DNA from: Strigamia acuminata
Lineage: Eukaryota; Arthropoda; Chilopoda; Geophilomorpha; Linotaeniidae
Assembly (NCBI GenBank): GCA_949358305.1
Contig: OX442323.1
Span: 6,324,001 to 6,388,000, forward strand
DNA length: 64,000 bases
Reading direction: 5' to 3'
The first letter of the stretch is position 1, and each line of letters opens with the position of its first letter. Under the pieces are notes generated by a model that was not told the DNA's origin, made no database searches, and saw nothing but the letters and a program-made list of their open reading frames with translations. Shown here piece after piece: positions 1 through 11,508 of this stretch. The translations under genes and the position numbers were made by a program.

Positions 1-2175
1 GATCACCAACGTGATAGGATTGGCAACGCCGTACTCGATAGTTCCATTTCCAATAGAATCATACACGCATCGAATGACTTTTGGCCAAAGAATTATCAAT
101 ACTTTCCGCTGGTTGTCGACCAGTTATGTGGTTGAGTTTTCCCAAGAGAAGTTTTACAAGGATGTTATCCTACCAAATTTTCCAGATGTTAAACCCAAAA
201 ACGAATTACTCTCAAACATTTCTTTGGTTCTCGTCAATGAAGATCCGGTTTTTTGTCCGCCTCGTCCGTATTTACCAAACATTATTCTAATTGGAGGAAT
301 TCAGTGCAGACCTCCGAAGCCTTTGCCCCATGTAAACAACCTATTTTCAATTATATTTTCTTCTCACAAAAATTGCAATTCATACACAATTCATAAACTT
401 TTTCACTTAAAATTAATTTTCTTGGCTTAAAATTAATTTTCTTGGCTCAACAACAGTAGTGCCAAGTGCAACAATTTGTCACACTACCCTAACAGCGCTT
501 AAGCTACCGGCCTTCCGGATTTAATTATTTTCTGCCCAAATAGGTACATTGTGGGCACCAAAGCGTCGTCTTTGAAGATTGTCCTTCTGAGGGTTAAAGT
601 AAAAAGAAAAAAAACCCGCTTTTTCACTTATATCGGCATGTTTCGCTTTATACCGGCATGCCGGTATAAACTTTTTGTACGCAATTTTAAAAACCTGGTC
701 AACCCATGCCCAACGGCATGCCGCTTTATGTGAGGTAATACGTGTTTACGGTAGAGCGTCGATTAAGAGCCGCAGCTCTTATTCAAAACTGCTATTTTTG
801 TCAGCATTTACAAATTCGGTTTTTCGTTAGTTACATTTGTTTAATGTAACAAATGAAGTCTGAACGTCACGAACTAAGAGTACGTTCATCGTTCGTGAGG
901 TTAAATATAGAAACAATACCGTACATTTGCAAAAATACGGTATTCTCATGAAGCCTAAAATGTTTCTTTTTTTTCACCCCATCAATTTTATGTTTTCCAT
1001 TTTTAGAATGTCCTAACGAAATTCATGGATGAGTCAGGTGAAGATGGATTTATCCTTGTCAGTTTTGGAAGTATTATCAATGGAGACTCAATGAGTAAAG
1101 AGTTAACAGCCACTTTACTAACCGCTTTCACACAAATCAAGCAGAGAGTCATTTGGAAATATGAAAGCAAACTGAACAATTTACCAAACAATGTAATGAC
1201 AGTCAAATGGTTCCCACAACATGATATTTTAGGTGAGTTAAACGGAGACACTTCCTTTTTAGACTTCTAAACCTGATGTTTAGAAAGTCTAATAAAACGG
1301 TCATGTCCGTCTGTCCGCGCACTTCCTGTCAAACCAGAAGTGTAATATTTCTACTTCCGGATTCATTACACTTTTACGTAATATGACATCATTTCCGGAA
1401 ACAGTTTGTACTATGGGAATTACACTACTTCGACGTGCGTGACATCTATATCGTGCATTTGAGACTTAGGCGTATATATCACTCTTTTAAATCCAACATT
1501 CGGTTCGGTCCCGAATGTGTTTTTCTTTGCTACAATTCTATACAGAAAAGTGTAGAAGGGGTTTAGAAGTCTAATATGTAATGCGTCCATGCATTACAGA
1601 TGTTTACTTGTTTAATTCTATAAAATTTAAACTTAATTTACCCTTTGTTCTACACAGGCCATCCTAAACTCCGCGCTTTTATAAATCAAGGTGGAATGAA
1701 CACGTTGCAAGAGAGCATTTACAACGCAGTACCACAAGTCTGTTTTCCAATGACAACTGACCAACCAATGCTCGTTGCCGGTGCTTCGGCTTTAGGAATC
1801 GTCATTCGACTAGACTTCACAGCTGTTACAGTTGATGAACTGGTTAATGCTATCAACAAAGCGTCACACGATCCTGAAATGAGAAAAAAGGTTCAATATT
1901 ACTCCAAAATATTTCGAGACAGAAAAGAGCCACAATCAGAAACAGCCGTGTATTGGATTGAATATGTAATGAAGTATAATGGCGCCCACCATTTACTGAG
2001 TTCAGCAAAAGAGCTCAATATAATTCAATACTATTTGCTCGATGTCTACGCCTTGGGTGTGTTAATCCTTGTTTTAGTTGCCATGCTTTTATTGGTTGCG
2101 GTGACCAAAATTGCAAACTTTTTTTACAGAATTATGATGACAGTGATTTGTAAACTTAAACAAAAAAACGAATAA
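1..2175 (+). CDS. UDP-glucuronosyltransferase gene 1 (5' truncated by window edge)
   Basis: Three exons are visible: 1-331 (partial exon 1, reading frame from base 2), 1007-1232 and 1658-2175. Each junction has GT and AG, with phases 0 and 1, as in the other four UGT genes here. UGTs transfer a sugar from a UDP-sugar to small lipophilic aglycones in the ER lumen. Exon 2 carries the FGS motif; exons 2-3 form the donor-binding signature (FPQHDILGHPKLRAFINQGG). The usual signature His (HGG) is Gln here. Near the C-terminus is one hydrophobic anchor (about 25 residues, LLDVYALGVLILVLV...) followed by a basic tail ending KQKNE, which fits a KXKXX ER-retrieval signal. The N-terminal signal peptide and catalytic His lie outside the window. 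Its closest relative is UGT gene 2. No stop or frameshift is seen, so the gene may be functional. Confidence 0.9.
600..735. repeat. dispersed GGCATGCCGG repeat, copy 1 (UGT1 intron 1)
   Basis: It contains the palindromic core CCGGCATGCCGGTATAAA. Related sequence lies in UGT2 intron 1 (about 6785-6990) and UGT4 intron 2 (about 23262-23560). Edges are approximate and the class is not recognised. Confidence 0.5.
746..942. repeat. inverted-repeat element with TACCGTATT-type ends (UGT1 intron 1)
   Basis: The left end has TTACGGTAGAGCG and the right end AAATACGGTA. It shares a GGCTCTTATTCAAA-like segment (here AGCTCTTATTCAAAAC) with 26840-27072 and with the flank near 10960. It is probably a miniature DNA transposon; both ends are uncertain. 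Confidence 0.4.
1259..1575. mobile_element. MITE with TTAGACTTCTAAAC termini (UGT1 intron 2)
   Basis: Inverted ends are TTAGACTTCTAAACC and GTTTAGAAGTCTAA. Internal sequence (AACGGTCATGTCCGTC) is shared in reverse orientation with 25686-26292, and the right end with 20757-20815. It fills most of UGT1 intron 2. It is non-coding; the superfamily is not assigned. Confidence 0.65.
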
Positions 2176-2252
2176 ATATTTTAAATGTAAGAAGTTCTTT
2201 AACTGAAATAAAATTTCATTTGTTTCTAAAAAATTTAAATTTTTGATTTTAA

Positions 2253-2716
2253 CCCTCAGAGGCATAAGGATAAAATGTGCCGTTTTGGTATAAGGCATTA
2301 CGGATTTATGGACAATTTTCAGGTCCATTGGTCAAAGCGCAATTTAGTTTTTTTGTAGTTCTTTACTAATTTTATAGAGAGCACAATATGTTAATGCAAT
2401 AATAATAAACTTTGAACCATCTGGTGGTGGTTTTAAACACTACCAGTAAATGCAAAAAAGCTGTTAACTGAAGTGCTCTTTACTAAAGCAGCAAAGCCTG
2501 TTTAAAAGTTTTGCTGGAGTTTTAAGGGACACCAATTTTGCAAGTAGAATATCTAATTAAATAAATGATGAATTATTACAAATTTCACCTGAGATTTAAT
2601 TTATTACCAGATAAACAAATTCACAAATTTTCAGAAAAAAAAATCACTAGGAAATAAATTTTCATATTCAACAAAGTGGTTGTCCATAAATCCGTATAGC
2701 CTTATGCCTCCAAGGG
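2253..2716. mobile_element. piggyBac-like MITE flanked by TTAA
   Basis: TTAA (2249-2252 and 2717-2720) flanks inverted ends CCCTCAGAGGCATAAGG and CCTTATGCCTCCAAGGG. TTAA target duplication plus CCCT-type ends is the hallmark of piggyBac elements. The 464 bp have no transposase ORF. Internal sequence recurs in UGT3 intron 1 (13595-13869). Confidence 0.75.
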
Positions 2717-2720
2717 TTAA

Positions 2721-3644
2721 CTGGGAACACAAACCCCCCCCCCCCCCTCATTAGCTCTTCTCAGGAGAAAAAAAACCAAAATGCACGTAGTTGCAGTTTC
2801 CCAAGTCGCTGTATATTGATGTCGCTGTAGATAGTGTCGCACTAGACATGCCCCACGCCCCTGATTGAATTATTGGCTTTAAGGAAATGTGTGGAAATTC
2901 CTGATGACAGAGTCTTGTGTGTAATTGAAACAGTAGAGTGGAATTTTTCCTGGTTTATTCATACTGAAGTGTATCTTGCAGCAGCATAACATTGTGTGAC
3001 TTTAAATAAATTATGGCTCCTCAGTGCAGATGTTTTCACAATCTCAACCAAAACTGATCACAGTGTATCAATATTTTATTGCTTCGCTACCTGCACATGC
3101 AATTCATTATTTACTTTACTCAGGTGCAAAGCACACTTTTGTTGCCGTTGTATAAATGACAGGAATTCAGAAACTACTTCCCGCCGTGCATTCGCTTTTC
3201 ATATCGTGCACCACAATTCAATTCTTCATTTAAAGTTAAGCAAAATAAATTAAGTTAAGTAAATTAGAATAATAAGTGTAAACTATCTCAAAACTTAAGA
3301 CTAGCTGACTCCAAAAATAAACAATGGCGGACCAGATGGTCCGCAACACACACGCCGTTAGTTAAATTCAAAGTGATCTTTATTCCAAAAGTAATCTGCC
3401 TTAATATCTCAATCCCCTTTTATGCCATTGGTTCGTTTCTCCCCCCCCCCGCCCCACACCATTGGTTCGTTTCGTTTCTCGTTCTCGCAAAACCCGAAAC
3501 TCCACATAAGTATTGTTGATAACTGCCACACGGGCTCTGTCAGGAGTATGGTATTGTGTTTGTGATGCGACACTTAACATGGCCCTTAAGCAGTGCCCGT
3601 CTAAAGTTTCGACCATGCAAGCTGCGATCGGTGGGACGACTTAC
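2721..3644. other. intergenic, no gene recognised
   Basis: The spacer between UGT1 and UGT2 holds two poly-C runs (about 2736-2747 and 3441-3450). Open frames are short and match no family I recognise. Confidence 0.6.
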
Positions 3645-3648
3645 TTAA

Positions 3649-4686
3649 CCCTTCCAACCCGAAAGTATTGGCCACCTTTCACTCCCTAAGATGGGCATAT
3701 TTTGACCCAGATTCTGCGCATGCGCAAGATCCGGGTTATAGGGAATTCCAAAGGCCAACACATGTTATTCACAACAACAAAGATGGAAGTCACTTCATTT
3801 CGTCGCCATTCATTTCGTCGCCCCCGTCCTTTTTTTAAATAAATGCTATGTTGAAATTTTTTTTTTCATTTTGTCGCCCTCATTTCAACAACATATCATT
3901 TCGTCGCCATATAATTTTGTCGCCATATCATTTCGTAGCCATGTCATTGTTGTGGCATATCGCCAACTTGTGGCCAAATTGTGGCAAACTTGTGGATAAA
4001 TTCTGGCAAACTTGTGGCCAAATTCTGACCAAATTGTGGCAACATTGAGGCCAAATTGTGGCCAACTTGTGACCAAATTCTGGCAAACTTGTGACAAAAT
4101 TCTGGCCAAATTCTGGCCAAATTCTGGCAAATTTGTGGCCAAATTCTGGTCAAATTGTGGCAAATGTTTCGGTTACTTAGCAGTATCATTTCGTCGCCCT
4201 TCATTTCGTCGCCGTGTCATTTCGTCGCCCTTCTGTTCGGTTTGGGTTGTTTTGGTTGTTCAACCGTATCATTTCGTTGCCCTTCATTTCGTCGCCTTTT
4301 TTCCGTTTTGGGTGTCATTTCGTCGCCAAAAACGGCGACGAAATGACACGGCGACGAAATGAAGGGCGATGAAATGAAGAAACCCCCAAAGATGGCCGCC
4401 GCAACATCTGGTGGGCATGATTAACATTAGCGTAGCCTGCTGATGATCGTAATTTAGGTCCTTTAGACTCCTAAGATGGGTCTTTTTTGACCCAGTTAAT
4501 CTTTGGGTTCAATTTACAGATAAAATTAAAAAATTAAAAAAATTTCAATTATTGTATGTTATAGTGTCGACTGATGTTTCAAAGGAATAGTCAGCAAAAA
4601 TCAGATAAAAAAAAAATTATTTTACATAAAAATAATGATTTTTTTAAAATGGGGTAACAAAATGACCTATCTTAGGGTTGGAAGGG
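3649..4686. mobile_element. second piggyBac-like TTAA-flanked element
   Basis: TTAA (3645-3648 and 4687-4690) flanks ends CCCTTCCAACCC and GGGTTGGAAGGG. Subterminal CCTAAGATGGG followed by TTTTGACCCAG is found near both sides. The 1,038-bp body has no transposase and is largely filled by the CATTTCGTCGCC repeat block. Confidence 0.7.
3797..4372. repeat. CATTTCGTCGCC repeat block with inverted copies and GTGGCCAAATT minisatellite
   Basis: CATTTCGTCGCC occurs many times on the + strand from 3797 to 4327, then inverted as GGCGACGAAATG to 4372, so the right end can fold back. Between about 3950 and 4165 is an irregular 10-25-bp tandem array of (AAACTTGTGGCCAAATTCTGG)-type words. Open frames here are artefacts of repeat periodicity. 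Confidence 0.7.
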
Positions 4687-4810
4687 TTAAGGAAATAACC
4701 TTGCATTTGCACAGAGAGCTGGAAAAACCACAGGAAACCCAGTTGGAGGTAGGTGGCAGATGTTCTTGCCATAGAAACAGTATCTTAATCAGACAAGGGC
4801 AAAATAAACC

Positions 4811-4872
4811 ACTGAGGTTCCCAGCAGGTCACCCTTCCAAGTACTGCCTACGCCCAATGCTGCTCAACTGCT
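4811..4872 (-). repeat. 5S rRNA-like segment, probably SINE-derived
   Basis: Read on the - strand, the segment contains GTACTTGGAAGGGTGACC followed by TGCTGGGAACC, and before it GAGCAGCATTGGGC. These resemble the 3' half of animal 5S rRNA, including the conserved AGTACTTGGATGGGTGACC block. The first half is not recognised, so this is a relic or the head of a 5S-derived SINE, not a working 5S gene. Confidence 0.45.
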
Positions 4873-5611
4873 GTGTTCTATGGGTTCTAATTAATTTGAT
4901 AGTACTGTTAGGTTATTCAGTAAATATTCAAATTTGCTATTTGGTGCATGCATATAGGTTCAAAATAATTTTAAAAAAATTTTATAACTGAAGCCAAGCT
5001 CGTGCTAAAAAGCTGTTTGTTTGTCGCCGATAACGTCATAAAAAGCACCACTAATGGCAACTTTTTGAAACTTTCGTAAACTAAAAATGGAGGACATTTA
5101 ACAATTTTGCAAAGTTTAAACAAACAATATAAAATATAGAAACAATTGAACAAGTAAAAACAACGGATTTGGTCTAATAATGACATAAGTAATCTTCTTG
5201 TCAATTTTTATTTTTCTCTTCCTATGACCTTTAAGCAGATTTCTCTTTAACAAATTCGAACGTTCTTATTGAAACAATCCTAACTTATCAGGTTATCTAC
5301 TCATGGAGTTTTTTCTCAAATTTCCATTCTCTTTTCTTCTCGCCTTGAGCGAACAAAGATGTAGTTCTGCGTCAAAATGTGAAATTACCATAGACATTTT
5401 GAAGTTACCTAGAAATCAACACTGCAATGTACAAAAGCAATAACAAAGATAACAATAATCGATAATTATCGTGCAGCTGGTGTTGAATTGGTTTACCACA
5501 TGCAAGATACTGAACTGACATTCATCAACAATTCCAATTTAAAAAACAAAAATATATAACAATAACATATCACGGTTACAACCACTCTAGTTGTTCCCAC
5601 ACGTAGCAATC
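4873..5611. other. AT-rich region upstream of UGT2
   Basis: It probably holds the UGT2 promoter. I see no certain TATA box and no long ORF. The TTATCAATC block found upstream of UGT3-5 is not present at the matching position. Confidence 0.5.
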
Positions 5612-8518
5612 ATGAAGCAACTCCTAACCTTCTTCATCCTGATTGATCAACTATCCACTATTCATAGCGAAGAGATACTCATTCTTCAGCCATTTTCTCC
5701 AAACAGCCACAAACGCATAGCAAACCCCATAGCAGAAGCTCTCGGCTTAAGAGGCCACCACGTGACGACAGTATCGCCGTTCAATTTCGAAGAACCCGTT
5801 CCGGCAAATGTGACCGAAATTGTTTATCCGCAATTCAGATCCTCTTTCGCAGTATTACAAGGCATCGTGATAGACACTATAAGACACGGTTGGACCCCCG
5901 ACATCTTCTCACGCTATTTTGAGCTACAGTCAGGACTGTGCCAGAAATTCTACGCTTCCAGACATTTCCAAAAGTGGACGCGTCAAAAGCAGAAATTCCG
6001 AGTGGTTATAATCGACAGCGTCTTTACGGAATGTCTTCTGCCGTTGTGGCGAAACTTCGGCGAAAGTGCCATCATTTTAAGTTCTTCACTCTTGAGCCCA
6101 ATGGTCACCAATGTTATTGGTTTGCCAACACCGTACTCGATAGTTCCGCTTCCAGTAATATCGTACACACATCGAATGACTTTTCTGCAAAGATTTATCA
6201 ATACTGTACGCTGGTTATTGACCAGTTATGTGGTTGAGTTGTCCCAGGAGAAGTTTTACAAGGATGTTATCCTACCAAATTTTCCAGATGTAAAACCCAA
6301 AAACGAATTACTCTCAAACATTTCTTTGGTTCTCGTCAACGAAGAACCGGTTTTATGCTCTCCGCGTCCGTATTTACCAAACGTAATTCTAATTGGAGGA
6401 ATTCCATGTAGGCCCGCCAAACCAATGCCCCATGTAAACAAATTTTTTTCAATTACACTTTTGCTCACAGAAATTACAATTCACCTACACAACTCACTAT
6501 ACTCAAAACCACTCCAACGTTAATCTATTTCAGCCGGTTTACGCCTAACTGTGTACTGTGTTCTACTACGCGAATCACCTTTGACAATGTTGGTAATCGA
6601 GCACAATGTCTGGAATTCGATTACAATTCTGGTGTTTTGGACTACTTTTTTGTGCCACTACACCAGTGAAATAGATCAACGTTGGGGTGGTTTTGAGTAT
6701 AATTGCCAAATTAACTGGCACTTGAACATGTTTTCTTATTATAATGTCGTGTGCTTGCGTGAATGCAAGCCTCTACATCTTCACACCATCATGCCGATAA
6801 ACCCCGTTTTTACCGGCATGCCGGTGTAAGCAAGTGTGGATTTTTTTCAATAAGAAGTTGAGCCTAAACAAGCATAAAAAGCATTTTCAGATGTCAAAAA
6901 TGTAGAAAATTGGCTTCAATTTCAATAAATTTACCCAGATTTTAGTAATAATCTTCAGGAAATTAAGAAAACTCAAATTTTAGGCAGATAAATTATAGTC
7001 CAGATAAATTATACTAAGTGTGACGTCATTCCCATGTTATTCAATGGGAATGACGTCGCATGTACAGACACGAAACGAGTTTTGCATACGTTTTAGAGTT
7101 TTTGAATGCAGCTACTGTATTTTTTTTAAAGGAATGTTTCTCTTTTCAAACCCATTAATTTAATTTTTTTTTCCATTTTCAGAGTAATCTAACTAAATTC
7201 ATCGATGACTCAGGTGAAGATGGATTTATACTTGTCAGTTTTGGAAGCATTATCGATGGAAATTCGATGTCCAAAGAGTTAATCACCACTTTAATTACTG
7301 CTTTCACAAAAATAAAGCAGAGAGTTGTTTGGAAATTTGAAAGCAAACTGAACCATTTGCCAAACAATGTAATGACAGTCAAATGGTTTCCACAACATGA
7401 TATTTTAGGTGAGCTAAACACAAAATCTATAATCAAATTGGTTAAAATAAATCCGCTTAACCATTTTGAATGCACCTAATGTCTCCCCAAAACCTTCAAA
7501 GCAACAACACAAGAAGGACATGACTTTCTTAAGGCAATGCCTGGTGTCAGGAGAAAATAGCAGAGCCTTCTACCTTAAGAAATGTTTCTAACCAGAAAAA
7601 GTCGTCCTGAATGCTCCAATTCAGCACTTCTCAAACTGTGGGACGCGCCTAACTGGTGGGATGCGAGATGATTTTTGGTGGGGCGCACAAAATGGCTTCC
7701 CATAACTCGAGCCCTGCCCGAGCGTTTGCTTTTATGTAGCCCTACACCAGTGAATAGGCTCGGCCAATAGGAACTGGTCCCCCTCTTAGGGTGAGCCAGA
7801 GTATATGTCGTAGTTCATTTTGAAAACTTTTAATGCCCCAGTGATGAAGTCGGGCGCGGAAGATCGCCTTTTTTAAAAAATGGGTCACAATGCTAAAAAG
7901 TTTAGAAACCACTGCTCTACCTCTAGTATCTTTGAACCAAAGACACTTTCATTTTTAATTCTATAATTTTGGAACTATTTTTACCTTTTCTTATACGCAG
8001 GACATCCTAAACTCCGAGCTTTTATAAATCAAGGAGGGATGAACACGTTGCAAGAAAGCCTTTACAACGCAGTGCCACAAGTCTGCTTTCCAATGACAAC
8101 CGACCAACCAACGCTCGTTGCCAGTGCTTCGGTTTTAGGAATCGCCATTCAACTGGACTTCACAGCTGTTACAGTTGATGAACTAGTCAATGCTGTCAAC
8201 AAAGCATCAAATGATCCTGAAATGAGAAAAAGAGTCCAATATTACTCCAAAATGTTTCGGGACAGATTAGAGTCACCGTCAGAAACAGCCGTATATTGGA
8301 TTGAATATGTAATGAAGTATAATGGCGCCCACCATTTACTGAGTTCAGCAAAAGATCTCAATATAATTCAATACTATTTGCTCGATGTCTATGCCTTAGG
8401 TGTATTAATCCTTGTTTTAGTAGCCATGCTTTTGTGGGTTGGGGTGACGAAAATTGTAAACTTTTTTTCCAGAATTATGATGATGGCTGTTTGGAAACTT
8501 AAACAAAAACTAGAATGA
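5612..8518 (+). CDS. UDP-glucuronosyltransferase gene 2 (complete, 521 aa)
   Basis: Exons are 5612-6433, 7183-7408 and 8001-8518, with GT-AG introns of phases 0 and 1. The ATG at 5612 is chosen because it starts a hydrophobic signal peptide (MKQLLTFFILIDQLSTIHSE); the open frame extends 7 codons further without another ATG. Conserved UGT residues are His33 (SPNSHK), the presumed catalytic base, and Asp135 (VVIIDS). The FGS motif is in exon 2 and the donor signature is HPKLRAFINQGGMNTLQE in exon 3, where Gln replaces the usual signature His. A C-terminal membrane segment and a KQKLE tail (KXKXX) indicate an ER type I membrane protein with a lumenal catalytic domain. It is closest to UGT1. The aglycone cannot be predicted. 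Confidence 0.93.
6785..6990. repeat. dispersed GGCATGCCGG repeat, copy 2 (UGT2 intron 1)
   Basis: ACCCCGTTTTTACCGGCATG is followed by TTGAGCC...ACAAGCATAAAAAGC, matching the copy in UGT4 intron 2 over about 200 bp. No coding potential is seen. Confidence 0.55.
7021..7058. repeat. short perfect hairpin with CRE-like arms
   Basis: TGACGTCATTCCCAT and ATGGGAATGACGTC are separated by 8 bases. TGACGTCA is a CREB/ATF consensus, but here it is part of a palindrome inside an intron, so a regulatory role is only a possibility. Confidence 0.5.
7622..7917. mobile_element. hAT-like MITE (UGT2 intron 2)
   Basis: The start CAGCACTTCTCAAACTGTG and end GTTTAGAAACCACTGCT match the CAGNGNTTCTCAAAC ends common in hAT non-autonomous elements. 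No transposase is seen, and I could not confirm an 8-bp duplication. Confidence 0.6.
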
Positions 8519-8764
8519 AGTTAAAAGAATAATGTAAGAATTATCCTTATCTGGACACACCTCTTTAATGGATAAATAGATTGATTGTATAAGACAGAAA
8601 TCAATCCAATAAATCATTCATGTTTGGCGGTGTTGCAATGAAATTTCATTCGTTTCAAAACAATTTAAATCTATGAGTTTAGCTTTACTTGTTCACTCAA
8701 ACACAAAACAAAATGGTTTCCTAACAGTTAATTTTTAAGGCTAATCTAAACCATTGCTTAACAA

Positions 8765-9261
8765 TAGGTGCGTTCAACACCGGAAGTGACGTCAAAAACG
8801 TCATTATTTCCGAAAGTAAAGTGCCAAAGTTACTTTGGTCAAAGGTAGCAATCCGGTTACTTTTCTTCCTTTCACTTTTTACTTTCGCGATCGGCGCATG
8901 CGCATTAGTCATTTCTCAGCCAAACAACAATCAAGTAAAGGTTTATAACTTGACATAATGGAAAAACATCCATTTTAATCGAAAAAATGTTTATTTTTAT
9001 CAAAAAACGTTTGCATTTATCGAAAAATGTTCGTTTTTACCAAAAAAAAGTTTGTTAGTTACTAAAAACTGGATTCGTGTATATTAAAACCAGATTAAAA
9101 TCGGATTACAGCATGCACAAACTAGAATTTGAGCATGTGCAAACAAAAGGAAAGTAACAACAAGTGCTAGTAAGTGCATTCATTCTAAAGTACTTTTTCT
9201 TCCTTTGCGAAAGTAAGAAAAGGAAAGATTATTCTTTCCTTTCGCAAATTGAACGCACCTA
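8765..9261. mobile_element. MITE with TAGGTGCGTTCAA ends, copy 1
   Basis: The inverted ends TAGGTGCGTTCAA and TTGAACGCACCTA bound 497 bp. A second copy with the same ends is at 17250-17736. Subterminal regions are rich in AAAGTAAC/ACTTTC words and both copies contain GCGCATGCGCATT. It lies 246 bp downstream of UGT2. Confidence 0.75.
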
Positions 9262-10366
9262 TTATAACGTTGTTCATTTGTAGTTTTCTTAATGTGGACG
9301 AAGCCAAACTGCACTATGTCATAATTTTCCAATGATCTATTGTATACATATTCCTGTTCAACAATTTAAAATGTCTTATTTTCTTTGTGCCGAAAGTAAT
9401 GTCATTTTTGGTAATTTTTTTAATAAACCGATCCGTTTCTGTAAAATCGTCTTCGCTGAGCATTTCGCCGTCATTTTTTTTACAGCAAAATGCTTGTTAG
9501 TTTGATGATGTTGAGATCCTCTGTGAGGTTTGAAAGGACTAGTCTGATGCATGGCAAGAGTTAAACTAAACTTTTATTTACACTTTCTCAAGTCAACAAA
9601 ATTATATCTGGTTATTCTAAGTAGCGTTGTCCGGACCTTTCATATCTCACATCATCAAAAGAATTTTTTTTACCAATTGCAACATTTTATGAATTCTTTT
9701 CAATATTGCAAACAATACCTGTATTCATATCAGCTAACGCCTCCTACCCTAACTGACACTATTCTTCAAATCTACTACGCATCTAACCTCAGCATCTCTT
9801 GTTGAAAAACTTTTATTTCTTTTGTCAGCAGATGTTCAACAATAAGTCTGCACAAAATCTAAACTGGAAATCTGCAGCTTTGTATGTAGCAAATAACAAA
9901 AGAGAAATATAAATAAACTACGTTCATCATTACACAACACAGCTCATTGTGTACAAGCATGGGCAAGCATGTGCAATTCGCATCATTAATTGCTTATCAT
10001 AAGCAAGGCAGGCAGATGGAGATTTTGGGGGCCTCAGGAAAAAGTTATTAGTGGAGCCCCAAAATATTTGCTAAACAGAATTTTTTATCGAAAAATTATA
10101 TAATTTTATTAAACAGAATTTACAAACATTAAATACACAGCTACATACTAAACATAGCTTTCTGTTATGGAATTTCCTTAAAAATTTGAAAGTGCGATAA
10201 AAATTCTGTGAATGTTTATTTTGCAATTCCATTGATAAAAATGGGTAAAAACAATCATGTTTCTAAGACGCACTTTTAAAGACTTTTATTTAACTTGACA
10301 TGAATGTTTGTTTGTTGGTTTACTTCAACGTCCAGTGTATGTAATGTTTGTGCACTCGACTGACAC
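9262..10366. other. intergenic, no gene recognised
   Basis: AT-rich spacer. The longest open frames lack recognisable domains and splice context. Confidence 0.55.
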
Positions 10367-10665
10367 TACAGGGTGGAAGAAAAGTCTGTTCCCCTTCAAA
10401 TATTTCGTGACCAATTGCATCTAGGCCAACTTCGATGAAACGATCATATAGGAAGTTGGGTGAGAGCAATCCAATGATGTCATCATGTTTGACTTTGAAG
10501 GCCATTTTCAAGGTCATTCACTTGCTAACTTCTAAACCAATCAGGTTAGAGAAAAAATTGGATTGCTCTTACCCAATTTCCTATACAATCACTTCATCAA
10601 AGTTAGCCTAGATGCAATTGCTCAGGAAATATTTGGAAAGGAACAGACTTTTCTTCCACCCTGTA
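10367..10665. mobile_element. fold-back MITE with TACAGGGTGGAAG ends
   Basis: Long inverted repeats of about 100 bp run from TACAGGGTGGAAGAAAAGTC to GACTTTTCTTCCACCCTGTA with a few mismatches. The centre (GGTCATTCACTTGCTAACTT) is shared with the element at about 24384-24620. It directly abuts the UGT relic at 10666. Confidence 0.75.
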
Positions 10666-10975
10666 TAATGGATACGTGATGCGTCATAATGGCGCAATAC
10701 ACATAAAACTGCTGCTGGCCAACTTAATTTATTTCAATACCATCTATTGGATGTTAGTGCTTTTGCAGCTGGGGTATTAATCTTGATTGTTTTCTTATAT
10801 TGATACAAAGTTGTTATCTAACTTGAATGAATCGACTGGAACGTTTTGTATTTAAAATCAAGCTCTCACTACAAAAGATAATCTCAAGAACAATCCTTTT
10901 CACTATGCAGTGGTACCCTATTTCTTGGAATAAGGCCATGGCTCTTATCACCGCTGTCAGCTGCAGATATTATTC
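10666..10975 (+). pseudogene. relic of a UGT exon 3 and its 3' flank
   Basis: From GTGATGCGTCATAATGGCGC on, this stretch aligns by eye with the end of exon 3 of UGT3-5 (for example ACCATCTATTGGATGTTAGT and TTTGTATTTAAAATCAA). It continues into the 3' flank (AAAGATAATCTC, then TGGCTCTTATCAC as after UGT3). The frame is broken by substitutions and indels. Only about 200 bp of coding sequence remains, cut on the left by the MITE at 10367-10665. It is a dead sixth member of the UGT3-5 subfamily. Confidence 0.8.
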
Positions 10976-11508
10976 GAAGGCGGCTCTTATCGAGGGCGGC
11001 TCTTAGTTCAAGTAGTGGCCGCTTTCATGTTACATTTGTCCTGCATTCATTCAATATTTGTTCAATTCATTCTACCTTTGTTTGGAGACTCAAAACAAAT
11101 GTAGAATAGATGCCTAAATATTTTGAAGAAACAAAAGACACTTTATTGTGTTTCCCATCCTCTTCACAGTATTTATGCTTGTATAAACGAGGGGCTACCC
11201 AAAAACTATCAGCATTCTCTTCTGGAGGACAGGCCCCTTCTAGTACATGCTTCCCCGGCTAGGTGTGTTCTAAGAACCAATCTGCTAATTTAAATGAGAG
11301 TGACCCTCAAATAACAGCCTACCTTCGTGATGGCAGTCTTCACCAGCATAAACTAGAGAGAAGATGAACTGCGATGGGAAGCACGCTCACGTAAATAACA
11401 AACTAGGACTCCAGATTGTTGGGTTTGGTGGCCTTTAATCGTTGTCTAGGGGTTGAAGTTCCTAGTCTAACCCACGTGCTGGCCTTTTGGGCATGCCATA
11501 CCAGCAAC
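10976..11508. other. intergenic, no gene recognised
   Basis: It includes GGCTCTTATCGAGGGCGGCT words related to other TACCGTATT-type elements in the window. No coding exon is supported. Confidence 0.5.

Noticed and set aside
3848..4362. Overlapping frames in both directions
   Set aside because: Products of the CATTTCGTCGCC and GTGGCCAAATT repeats.
9551..9805. 84-codon + strand frame
   Set aside because: AT-rich chance frame without family resemblance.
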